Of a stretch of DNA of 64,000 bases, positions 51,571 to 59,636 are shown piece after piece (within the stretch, counting starts at the first letter, position 1; every line of letters starts with the position of its first letter). This DNA comes from Fibrobacter sp. (lineage in GTDB: Bacteria > Fibrobacterota > Fibrobacteria > Fibrobacterales > Fibrobacteraceae). The notes beneath the pieces are model-generated. The model had not been told where the DNA came from and searched no databases. It worked only from the letters and a program-made list of their open reading frames with translations. Position numbers and translations under genes: made by a program. The stretch spans positions 5,983 through 69,982 of the forward strand of contig JAFZOV010000145.1 in NCBI GenBank assembly GCA_017550445.1. The letters run 5' to 3'.

Positions 51571-52020
51571 CTATTCAATCACCGTTGCGGTGACCTTGGC
51601 GTGTCCGACCTTATCGAGACCAATTTTCTTGCCCGCCGCTACACTCAAATCCAAAATGCGGTCACCCACATAAGGGCCACGGTCATTGACGCGTACCTCT
51701 ACAGTCGCACCATTGTCAACGCGTTCAACCTTGAGTACAGTGCCGAAAGGCAACGTCTTGTGGGCGCAGGTGTAATCGTTCTGGTTAAAAGTTTCGCCAC
51801 TGGCAGTCTTTTTCCCGTGAAAACCAGGGCCATAATAGCTCGCCTCGCCTTCAATCTTGGTCCCTACAGCGGCTTTTTCACCAGAAGCATAATGTTTGCC
51901 GGGGAAACGCACATAACCTTTGCGAGAAGCAATCTTTGCGTTTCCGCTTGCACAGCCGGATAAAAAGGCCGCAACCAGAAAAGCTGCCGCAATCGCAATG
52001 ATCCGCTTACTCAAAATCAT
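51571..52020 (-). CDS. rlpA: RlpA-like septal lytic transglycosylase lipoprotein
   Basis: From the ATG at 52020: signal peptide with lipobox AFLSGC, a short spacer, then a double-psi beta-barrel (EGEASYYGPGFHGKKTASGE, HKTLPFGTVLKVERV, VRVNDRGPYVGDRILDLS, the last with the catalytic-type Asp). RlpA cleaves denuded glycan strands at the septum in some species; here no SPOR domain is fused. It overlaps the upstream TPR lipoprotein gene by 14 bases. Confidence 0.88.
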   Translation of the reverse strand: MILSKRIIAIAAAFLVAAFLSGCASGNAKIASRKGYVRFPGKHYASGEKAAVGTKIEGEASYYGPGFHGKKTASGETFNQNDYTCAHKTLPFGTVLKVERVDNGATVEVRVNDRGPYVGDRILDLSVAAGKKIGLDKVGHAKVTATVIE

Positions 52021-53911
52021 ACATGCTATTGTACGTATTCTCAAGAATTTCGTCTTCTTGACTCTTGATTTCGGCCTGTTTTTCTTCGGGAGCCTTGTTC
52101 AAGTTTTCATAATACTGGGCAGACAGCTTGTTCACATGTGTTTCGCTACTCTTGACGCGCTTGCGCAGACGTTCCAGATCCTGATCGGTAATGGTCAAGC
52201 GGGTATTCATCATTTTTGCAGCCTGTTTGCCCCAAGGGGTTTGCCCATACTTTTCTCGCAGCAGCTTGTAAGTCATCAAGGTGCTATCGACACGTTCCGG
52301 ATTCATCTGGAAATACATGGCCTTCATATAAAGAGCCTGAATTCCCGACTGGGTTTCGGGATATTCCTGATAAAGGCTATCGAACCGCATAAACGCCCGC
52401 GCATAGGCAGAATCAACCTGATCCATTTGATCCAAAGGCATTTCGGCAGCAACAGTCCAAAGGCTTTCGGCTTCCATATACTTTTCCTTGGCCAAATCTT
52501 CGCGAGTCTTCAAAGTCACGCGCATGCCTAAGTTCACCTGGGCCTGTTTTGCGTATTCCGTATCCGGATACTTTTCGATGATTTCCTTGTAAATTTCTTC
52601 GGCGGCATCGGGATCATGCAAATATTCATCGTAGATAAACGCCTTGGCATAGAAAGCGCGCAACGACTTTGCGCTATCACCCGATTCAATCACGGTATTC
52701 AAGCGCGTCATGGCACTGTCCACTTCATTCAACTTGAACAGGAACAATTCGGCAATCAAGAATTCGGACTTGAAGAAATTGTCCACATTCGGAATCGAAT
52801 CCTTGCGATCCTTATCGTTCTGGTTGCGCATCGCAATCAGGCGCTTCAAAGCATCACGGCGTTCACGGCTTTCTTGGCCCCACTTGCTGATGGTACGCGA
52901 AATAAAGCTGCTATCGTAATAAACAACCGCCTTGTCGTAATCAATGGTCTTGTGCTGTTCATAATCGCCCAGACAGAAATAGCTGCGGGAAGCGTATTCC
53001 GTACGGGGGTACTCCGTATTCACCTTTTGCAAGATGATAATGGCATCGGGGTAACGTCCGGCCAGCATGGTCAGTTCACCAATACGCACCAGGTAATCGG
53101 GCTGTTTGGACTCGTTTTCCGGATTCTTATAGAGTTCCTTATATTCGTCAGCAGCCTGCAGATATTCCTTACGGTTCGCCAGACATTCTGCAGCCTGTTC
53201 CCCAGCCGTTTGCTGTTCGCGAGGGTTCAGTTCCTTGATTTCTTTGGCAGTATAATGTTCGCGCGCCTTATCCCAGTTTTCTTTCTTAAAGTAGAGGCCG
53301 GCCAACCTGAAATGGGCCTTGCCGCGCATATAAGGGGTACCCGCCGTATCTGCCAAAACCGCTTCCAAGGAGGCTATGGCCTGGTCCGGGAATTCAGCCT
53401 GTTCATCCAAGAGCGAAAGAAGGTTCAGACCCTGGAAGTAATAAGGGTGATCTTTCGAGGCAATCACCGGTTCCAAGGCAAAACGGCTAATGTTATATTC
53501 GTGATTGCGATAAAGGCAATAGGCACGCTGGTATTCCACCGCCTGCATAGAATCGTGGTCGGCAAAGTAACGTTCAAATTCATCGTACTTGGTAATAGCC
53601 TTGTTCCACTCATGCTTATGGCGGAAGGATTCGCCAATCAAGAAAACCGCTTCGGCAGTCCGTTTCTTGTTCTTGGGGAAACGTTCCAGAACGCGGGAGC
53701 CCTTCTCGATAATCTTGTCGTACTTCTGGCGTTCTTCGGTACCGGGCAAGGAATTTTCACTGTCGGGAATGCTGTCGAGACGCGCCGCACGCATTTCGCC
53801 GGCCTGTTCATCCAGGCGTTCCGCATTGAACATATGGTTCAGATAGGCACAGCAAGTACACCCCTCAAAAGCGAGGGCGACAAAAGCCAATGCCAGAAAA
53901 CGGAACATCAT
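52007..53911 (-). CDS. Large TPR-repeat lipoprotein
   Basis: From the ATG at 53911 (a second ATG follows at once): lipoprotein signal with lipobox AFEGC, then about 12 tetratricopeptide-like helix pairs over 600 residues (for example EAVFLIGESFRHKHEWNKAI, AEEIYKEIIEKYPDTEYAKQA), resembling periplasmic or outer-membrane scaffold proteins such as BamD/CpoB-type TPR proteins. TATCTTTA (53916-53923) ends four bases before the ATG, with no Shine-Dalgarno, so a leaderless start is likely. It is coupled to rlpA. Confidence 0.8.
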   Translation of the reverse strand: MMFRFLALAFVALAFEGCTCCAYLNHMFNAERLDEQAGEMRAARLDSIPDSENSLPGTEERQKYDKIIEKGSRVLERFPKNKKRTAEAVFLIGESFRHKHEWNKAITKYDEFERYFADHDSMQAVEYQRAYCLYRNHEYNISRFALEPVIASKDHPYYFQGLNLLSLLDEQAEFPDQAIASLEAVLADTAGTPYMRGKAHFRLAGLYFKKENWDKAREHYTAKEIKELNPREQQTAGEQAAECLANRKEYLQAADEYKELYKNPENESKQPDYLVRIGELTMLAGRYPDAIIILQKVNTEYPRTEYASRSYFCLGDYEQHKTIDYDKAVVYYDSSFISRTISKWGQESRERRDALKRLIAMRNQNDKDRKDSIPNVDNFFKSEFLIAELFLFKLNEVDSAMTRLNTVIESGDSAKSLRAFYAKAFIYDEYLHDPDAAEEIYKEIIEKYPDTEYAKQAQVNLGMRVTLKTREDLAKEKYMEAESLWTVAAEMPLDQMDQVDSAYARAFMRFDSLYQEYPETQSGIQALYMKAMYFQMNPERVDSTLMTYKLLREKYGQTPWGKQAAKMMNTRLTITDQDLERLRKRVKSSETHVNKLSAQYYENLNKAPEEKQAEIKSQEDEILENTYNSMYDFE

Positions 53912-53930
53912 GGTGTAAAGATACAAAAAA

Positions 53931-54015
53931 GAGATGTGAGATGTGAAGTGTGAAATGACTAATTATACATCACACATTCCACATTACACACTACACATTC
54001 CACATTACACATTAA
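53931..54015. repeat. Longest heptamer inverted repeat, ATGTG family (4 + 7 units)
   Basis: Left arm GAGATGT, GAGATGT, GAAGTGT, GAAATGA (53931-53958); right arm ACATCAC, ACATTCC, ACATTAC, ACACTAC, ACATTCC, ACATTAC, ACATTAA (53967-54015). The stop codon of the gene at 54012 lies in the last heptamer, and the promoter box of the next gene starts eight bases from the left arm. Confidence 0.9.
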
Positions 54016-55727
54016 TATTGGTTTAGGTACTTGTTGTAGTCGCAGAGCTTAAGGCCCGGCGGGAGAGCAGTCTTGTCGAAGCGAACCATGCGGACTTCGG
54101 CAGGTTTACCCACCACGCGAGCGAGCATTTCGAAGTTGTCCTGCGTTTCCCACACGGCGGCATCAATAATCAGACCGTCACCGCAATCCGTTTCGCCTGT
54201 ACTGTTGCCTATGCCAGAGATTCTGGAATTCTGCTTGAGGAATCTGGTATAGACTTCAGGAGCAATTCCAAAATGATTCGAACTGGAAGAGGAATCGTAA
54301 ACGACCACGTGCACTTCGCGGAAATGATTCAGGGAATCAAAGACCACCGTATAAGTATGCTTATAAGGAGCCATGTAGAAGGATTCCTGCCAAACATTGT
54401 TTGCCACAGGCCTAAAATTCGAAATGGCATACTTCTTGAAAAATTCCTTGGGAGTGGCACCATAGCGAACAACATAATGTCCCAACATGGTGGAGAAATC
54501 ATGAACGGCAGAAGGTGCAAGGGATTCACGCAAACTGTCCACCGCACGATTCAGGTTTGCAGTCAGGCCATCGTTCTTGTTGATGGGAGCCGGACGGGTA
54601 ATATTAGATTCCTGAATACGCTGTTGGATATCGGGATACTCAGGGTCAATTTTCTGGATTTCCTGGAACTGGGTGCGGGCCCGATCGAACTGGCGACCCT
54701 TCAAATAGGCACGGCCCAAAGCTTCTTTAAGGGGAAGATTTTCGGGGTACTTTTCCACCATGGGTTCCAAAATATCAAGAGCGGTCTGCGCACGGTCTTG
54801 AGGAGAAAGCACCACGCCGTTACCCGGACCCGGCGGAGACTTTTCGCCCAAGGTAGAGGCAGCTTCGCGAGCCGGAGCGTAATCAGGCATAAAGGCCAAG
54901 ATGCGCTGGTAAATTTTTTCAGCAGAATCGAAATGGCCCTGGTATTCGTCCATGTAGCCCTGCAACAGCAAAAGTTTCACGTTTACCGGATACTGCGAAA
55001 GCGCGTATTCTACGAGAGCGGCGCAGCTATCCAGCTGACCGCTACGGTGATAAAGTTCAGCAAGCATTTCGTAGGCGGCCGGCACATCGCCACTGGAAAG
55101 GCTCACCACGGTCTTGAATTCGTTGGCAGCCTGCAAAAAGCGTCCGCCATCCATCAGGAGCTGGCCATACCAAAGGCGAGTCTGGTACAAGGCGGGAGCA
55201 CGTTCAGAAGCCACGCGGGCAAGTTCCAATGCAGCAGAGGTATTGCCAGCTTGATAAATTTTACGGCTTTCCAAATAAGCAGCCACACCGGAACCCGGCA
55301 AGCGAGCCTGCAATTTTCCAATCAGCAACGAAAGCCGATCCTGCTGGTTTTCCGTAAGCGAGCCCATTTCGAACAAAGTAGTTACCTGTCCTAAAAGGGC
55401 CGGCAAAAGATCCGGATACAGCACAATCACGCCATCGTAAATGTCGTATGCAGCCTGATATGAACCCGCTCGCGACAATTCCGTTGCCCGGCGAAGTTCC
55501 GTCTGTACCTGCACCGGCACCTTGGTCATTTCGGCAGTCAAATCTGGAGTGTCGCCACGGACCACGGTGGTCCCCGCAGGAAGTCCATAAGGAATTCCGC
55601 CTACGGAAATTTTGCTAGGGCCATAAAGATCATAAATGCGAAAACCTGCAAAAGCAAGCAGGGCTCCGCAACACAATGTCAAAAACAAGTATGCGGCTCT
55701 ACGGGCCGCCGAGGACGAATTCGTCAT
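54012..55727 (-). CDS. Membrane-anchored TPR protein of unknown function
   Basis: N-terminal membrane anchor (about 10-29), then eight or so TPR-like repeats (about 75-380; for example GRAYLKGRQFDRARTQFQEI) and a C-terminal alpha/beta domain (about 400-571; HYVVRYGATPKEFFKKYAI and VVVYDSSSSSNHFGI) that I do not recognise. The start overlaps the sigma factor stop by one base (TAATG), so the two are co-translated. Its stop codon is formed within the heptamer repeat. A scaffold role in the periplasm is inferred. Confidence 0.78.
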   Translation of the reverse strand: MTNSSSAARRAAYLFLTLCCGALLAFAGFRIYDLYGPSKISVGGIPYGLPAGTTVVRGDTPDLTAEMTKVPVQVQTELRRATELSRAGSYQAAYDIYDGVIVLYPDLLPALLGQVTTLFEMGSLTENQQDRLSLLIGKLQARLPGSGVAAYLESRKIYQAGNTSAALELARVASERAPALYQTRLWYGQLLMDGGRFLQAANEFKTVVSLSSGDVPAAYEMLAELYHRSGQLDSCAALVEYALSQYPVNVKLLLLQGYMDEYQGHFDSAEKIYQRILAFMPDYAPAREAASTLGEKSPPGPGNGVVLSPQDRAQTALDILEPMVEKYPENLPLKEALGRAYLKGRQFDRARTQFQEIQKIDPEYPDIQQRIQESNITRPAPINKNDGLTANLNRAVDSLRESLAPSAVHDFSTMLGHYVVRYGATPKEFFKKYAISNFRPVANNVWQESFYMAPYKHTYTVVFDSLNHFREVHVVVYDSSSSSNHFGIAPEVYTRFLKQNSRISGIGNSTGETDCGDGLIIDAAVWETQDNFEMLARVVGKPAEVRMVRFDKTALPPGLKLCDYNKYLNQY

Positions 55728-56578
55728 TACTTTTCCAAAAAGTCAGCCAGTTTCTCTTTATGTTCCTTGCTCTTCTGCAAACGACGCAAGGTCTTGTTCT
55801 TAATCTGGCGCACGCGTTCACGGCTAAGTTTCAGGTCTTCGCCAATGTCCTTGAGGGTGGTATCTTCAACCGTATCCAAGCCATAGAACATGCGCAGAAT
55901 TTCTTCTTCACGCTGCGGAAGGGCAGACAAGGTTTCCTGGATGAGCTTGCGGCGTTCATCCTTTTCCATGTCTTCGTCCTGGTTGCCATCGGAACCCAGG
56001 ACATCCATAAGCGTGCTGACCGTATCGCCAGAGCCGCCCACATTGGTACTATCACCAATCGGGGCATCCAGCGAGATATCCACGATTTTTTCCATGACCT
56101 CGACGATGTCTTTTTCGAACGGGGCAAATTCGTCCATGGCAATGGTACGATCGTAGTCGCCGTCGTTCTGCATCAAGGCTCGTTTAAAGCGGTTTACCAA
56201 GGCAAGCTTGTTGGGAGGGATTCGAACCGCCCCCACCTGTTCAAACAGTGCTTTTTGGATCGACTGGCGAATCCACCAGACCGCGTAAGAAATAAACTTG
56301 ACATCCTTACCCATATCAAAGCGTTTTGCCGCCTTGAACAGGCCGATATTTCCTTCGTTAATCAAATCAAGCAGGGAAAGTCCACGCCCCTGGTACTTTC
56401 TTGCGACACTCACCACAAAACGGAGGTTACCCCGAATAAGGCGCTGCAAGGCAGACTTGCGGATTTCTTCCGCCTGTTCGCTCTTGATAATCGCAAGAAG
56501 AGCCTCTTCCTCCTGAGGACTCAGGGTCGGGAACCTGTTAAGATCCCTAAAATAAAGCGCTTCGTTTGCATCACTCAT
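55727..56578 (-). CDS. Short sigma-70 family RNA polymerase sigma factor (RpoD-like)
   Basis: About 283 residues without region 1.1: region 1.2 (LYFRDLNRFPTLSPQEEE), region 2 (LINEGNIGLFKAAKRFD; ISYAVWWIRQSIQKAL), region 3 and a helix-turn-helix in region 4.2 (TLKDIGEDLKLSRERVRQIK). Regions 2.3-2.4 are close to primary sigma factors of the FCB group, so this may be the housekeeping factor. The ATG at 56578 has GGAAGG 12 bases upstream; an ATG at 56611 in the same frame is an alternative. It is co-transcribed with a TPR membrane protein. Confidence 0.87.
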   Translation of the reverse strand: MSDANEALYFRDLNRFPTLSPQEEEALLAIIKSEQAEEIRKSALQRLIRGNLRFVVSVARKYQGRGLSLLDLINEGNIGLFKAAKRFDMGKDVKFISYAVWWIRQSIQKALFEQVGAVRIPPNKLALVNRFKRALMQNDGDYDRTIAMDEFAPFEKDIVEVMEKIVDISLDAPIGDSTNVGGSGDTVSTLMDVLGSDGNQDEDMEKDERRKLIQETLSALPQREEEILRMFYGLDTVEDTTLKDIGEDLKLSRERVRQIKNKTLRRLQKSKEHKEKLADFLEK

Positions 56579-56640
56579 AGAAATACATACCTTCCATTCT
56601 TCACGGGACATTCCCTTGAAGACTATCCAAATATGTCTTT

Positions 56641-56937
56641 TTACTTTGTTTTCGTCAAGTTATATAGCTTTTCGTAAGGGTAAATTCCCGAATTGTGACC
56701 ATCGCTAAAGGTAAGGCCTGCGGCATAGCGACCGATAGATTGAACTTTAACAAGCGAAATATCTGCAGGCACGGTAGAATCATCCAGAATCTTTACGCCC
56801 GTATGTTCATCGACACACAATGCGCAAGGGCACGCAAGTCTTAAATCGCGAATCGCGCAAGCACCGCGGCTACCATCGTTCCATTCAAAGCCAAGCTTTC
56901 CGTCAGCAGTTCTAAAAACTTTCTTGGGTTGAATCAT
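56641..56937 (-). CDS. DUF971-domain protein
   Basis: 98-residue protein of the DUF971 family (related to the N-terminal domain of gamma-butyrobetaine hydroxylase), with FEWNDGSRGACAIRDLRLACPCALC and YPYEKLYNL. The CPCALC cysteines may bind metal. It overlaps mrp by one base (TAATG), a recurrent pairing of DUF971 with Mrp ATPases that suggests a role in iron-sulfur cluster handling. Confidence 0.88.
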   Translation of the reverse strand: MIQPKKVFRTADGKLGFEWNDGSRGACAIRDLRLACPCALCVDEHTGVKILDDSTVPADISLVKVQSIGRYAAGLTFSDGHNSGIYPYEKLYNLTKTK

Positions 56938-58061
56938 TAGACCGCCTCCACCGGAAGTTGTTCGAAATCGTAGTTAAAAGTCTTGAGCACACCGTCACCT
57001 TCAGATGCAAACATCGAAAGCGTACGCACGGTAGCATCGGCAGCCTGCATAAACGCCTTCGCCGATTCGGAGTTCGGGTAGCGGAGCACCGCCGGCGTTC
57101 CCTCGTCGCCACAACCGGCCACTGCGGGTTCAAGCGGAACCTTTGCAATCAGGGGCACGCCCCATTTTTGAGCAATACGTTCGCCGCCACCCTCACGGAA
57201 GATATGGTGGTGTTTACCGCATTCATCGCAAATGAAGTAGCTCATGTTTTCGACGACACCCACCACAGGTACGCCCACAGAATCGAACATGGCAAGACCC
57301 TTACGGCAGTCGGCCAGAGCCACTTCTTGCGGAGTCGTTACCACCACGGCACCAGCCATGGGGCAGTTCTGCGTAAGAGTCAGCTGAATGTCGCCTGTTC
57401 CAGGAGGAAAATCCACCAGCAAGTAGTCGAGCTTGCCCCAGCGCACATGATGAATAAAGTGCTGGATCATCTGCGAAACCATCGGGCCGCGCCAGATAGT
57501 CGCCTTGTCGGAATCGGCGAACATGCACATCGAAACAATGCTGATTCCGCCCTTTGCCTCGACCGGGGCAATCGTATTGTCGTCAAAAACTTCGGGAGCC
57601 TTGTCGATACCGAACATCAGTCCCATGCTCGGGCCATAAATATCGGCATCCAGAATACCCACGCGTGCACCGGAAAGGCTTAATGCCATGGCGAGGTTTG
57701 CCGTCACAGTAGACTTGCCCACGCCACCCTTGCCGCTTGCAACCGCCACCACATGCGCCACATCGCCGATGTAAGAAACTTTAGGAGCCTGCGCTGCGGT
57801 ATTTCCGCTTTCGACGCGACCCTGGGCGGTAAACGTCACGTTCACCTCAGATGCGCCGAGTGATTTAACGATTGCAATGCACTGGTCCTTGAACTGGTCT
57901 CGAATGGGGCATGCCGGAGTGGTAAGCTTAAGATCAAAGCTCACCTTGTCACCATCGATCTTCAAATTCTGAACGAAGTTCAGCTCTACAATATTCTTGT
58001 GGAGATCCGGATCTTGAACCGCCCGCAGAGCAGTCATAATAGTTTGTTCGTTAAGCTGCAT
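56937..58061 (-). CDS. mrp: Mrp/ApbC-family iron-sulfur cluster carrier ATPase
   Basis: Carries and delivers 4Fe-4S clusters. An N-terminal MIP18/DUF59 domain (1-80, TTPACPIRDQF) precedes the P-loop GKGGVGKST (about 110-118), DADIYGPSMG, DFPPGTGDIQLTL and the CxxC pair FICDECG for cluster binding. I start at the ATG at 58061, two bases after the ABC gene stop, because MQLNEQTIMTALRAVQDPD is the normal beginning; the frame is open 21 codons upstream. Confidence 0.93.
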   Translation of the reverse strand: MQLNEQTIMTALRAVQDPDLHKNIVELNFVQNLKIDGDKVSFDLKLTTPACPIRDQFKDQCIAIVKSLGASEVNVTFTAQGRVESGNTAAQAPKVSYIGDVAHVVAVASGKGGVGKSTVTANLAMALSLSGARVGILDADIYGPSMGLMFGIDKAPEVFDDNTIAPVEAKGGISIVSMCMFADSDKATIWRGPMVSQMIQHFIHHVRWGKLDYLLVDFPPGTGDIQLTLTQNCPMAGAVVVTTPQEVALADCRKGLAMFDSVGVPVVGVVENMSYFICDECGKHHHIFREGGGERIAQKWGVPLIAKVPLEPAVAGCGDEGTPAVLRYPNSESAKAFMQAADATVRTLSMFASEGDGVLKTFNYDFEQLPVEAV

Positions 58062-58063
58062 AA

Positions 58064-59545
58064 TTAGGATTTCTCCATGGAGAACTTTGGCATACGGAGC
58101 AAATGAGTCATGCAAGGCGGCCATTCTTCTTCGTAATGGCTAACCAAAATAATCGTTGTTTCTTTAGAAAGCAACTGTAACAGGTTAAAAATCTTTTCAC
58201 GATAGGCACCCTGCAGGCCTTGAGTTGGCTCGTCAAGCAGAAGTACCTTGGGCGGGCGAATGGCGGCGCGTGCCATGAGAATCACGCGCTTATCGATTGG
58301 TGACAAGCTGCGGTAACGGGCATAGACATCTACGAAACCCAGATATTCGAGCCATTCCTTTGCCTTGGCACGTTCTTCCCAAGTGGTGTTTTCAGCCTTG
58401 CAAAGATTGGGCGTAAAGCCCGTGCAAAGAACTTCGGAAAGATCCAGATCTTCGCGGTACTGGAGCGCAAGTTCCGGCGAGAAGAATCCAAGTTGCGCCT
58501 TGTGGTCCCAAATGTTCAGACCTTGACCCGGGCGCATTCCCAAAAGCGTAATGTCATTCTTGTAAATCTGCGGATGGTCTGCGGTGAGCATACCGAGGAG
58601 CGTACTCTTACCGGCACCGTTTTCGCCCATGACCGCCCAATGTTCGCCCTTGCGGACCGTCCAATTCAGGTTCTTAAGAACCGTAGTTTCGCCGAATTGA
58701 ACATTCACGTTCTTGAGATCGAAAAGGATTTCCGATTCAGACGAGAGACGAGAGACGAGAGACGAGAGATTATGCGAATCATTGCTGCACAAAGCGTCAT
58801 TATCACTCTTTCGTCTTTCGTCTGTAGGCTCGCTAGAGCCGTTCTTTCGTCTAAGATCAACAATTTCGTAATCCTTCAGCTCGGCCTTGGTGAACTTGGG
58901 TTTTGCGGCAGCATCCGGCAACTTTCCTGCATACTGCGTAAAAGTCTTATCGGCATAAACAAATGCCGGAATTTCGGGCAGCAATTCATCTTCGCGGGCT
59001 AGGCGCACGGCAACCTTCAGGCCTTCGCGCTTGGAAAGCTGCACCACGCTAGCCGCCAAATGGCTGCGGTATTCAGGATCGAGACCGCCAAACAAGTCGT
59101 TAAAGTAAACCCACTGCGGATTTTCCATCCACATGCGCGCAAGCAACACGCGACGCAGTTCCCCGTTCGAAAGACTCAAAAGTTTGCGGTCCAGAATTTT
59201 TTCGGACAAGTCCGCAATCTTCAAAGCTTCTTCTAGCTTATCAGGGTCCGTTTCGGGCCAAGCCATATCGTCGATATAGCGGTCCGTCTGCAAAAAGAAC
59301 TTCTTTTTCAAAAGGAGCTGGCGCACCAGCGGGGCCTCTTCGTCATGCAAGCTGATAAAGCGCTGCTGAAAAAAAGGCGCAAGAGCATGCTGAATTTTAC
59401 GTTGCATCGCCTCCGACATCGTGGAGACATTTTTCTGCTGGTTCAAAAAATGAGTAATGACCCTATCCAAGTCCTCGCCCTCGGTGCTAAAAATCTGCAC
59501 CTGCGGGAACATTTCGATCAGGGCTTCAAAACGCTTAAATTCCAT
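58064..59545 (-). CDS. Two-domain ABC ATPase, ModF-like, with in-frame repeat linker
   Basis: The N-terminal half (1-230) keeps an ABC signature-like LSNGE (125-129) and Walker B-like WVYFNDLFGGLD but has no Walker A, so it is degenerate. The C-terminal half has Walker A GENGAGKST (307-315), a modified signature (LSPIDKRVILMARA), Walker B VLLLDEPTQGL and an H-loop (VSHYEEEW). The linker at about 240-272 (Ser/Arg/Asp-rich) is encoded by four ACGAGAG heptamers and their partial complements. TATCTTTT ends five bases before the ATG at 59545. No membrane partner is adjacent; the protein may act like ModF or as a soluble ABC-F-type factor. Confidence 0.82.
   Translation of the reverse strand: MEFKRFEALIEMFPQVQIFSTEGEDLDRVITHFLNQQKNVSTMSEAMQRKIQHALAPFFQQRFISLHDEEAPLVRQLLLKKKFFLQTDRYIDDMAWPETDPDKLEEALKIADLSEKILDRKLLSLSNGELRRVLLARMWMENPQWVYFNDLFGGLDPEYRSHLAASVVQLSKREGLKVAVRLAREDELLPEIPAFVYADKTFTQYAGKLPDAAAKPKFTKAELKDYEIVDLRRKNGSSEPTDERRKSDNDALCSNDSHNLSSLVSRLSSESEILFDLKNVNVQFGETTVLKNLNWTVRKGEHWAVMGENGAGKSTLLGMLTADHPQIYKNDITLLGMRPGQGLNIWDHKAQLGFFSPELALQYREDLDLSEVLCTGFTPNLCKAENTTWEERAKAKEWLEYLGFVDVYARYRSLSPIDKRVILMARAAIRPPKVLLLDEPTQGLQGAYREKIFNLLQLLSKETTIILVSHYEEEWPPCMTHLLRMPKFSMEKS
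58741..58823. repeat. Heptamer array, ACGAGAG family, inside the ABC gene
   Basis: Four perfect ACGAGAG units (58741-58768), then 37 bases, then CTCTTTCGTCTTTCGTCTG (about 58805-58823), two CTTTCGT units partly complementary to them; another CTTTCGT lies near 58844. All are translated in frame. Confidence 0.85.
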
Positions 59546-59636
59546 GTTCTAAAAGATAGAAAAACGCCTTCCCTATTGCTAGGAAAGGTGTTTTGGATGT
59601 GTTCAGGTTTTTCTAATTTCTTTGGTCGCTTATTTA

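Noticed and set aside
53931..54015. CRISPR array.
   Set aside because: Units are 7 bp, contiguous and arranged as inverted arms; there are no spacers or cas genes.
54012..55727. Peptidase or enzyme call for the C-terminal domain of the TPR protein.
   Set aside because: No catalytic motif could be identified, so it was left as unknown.
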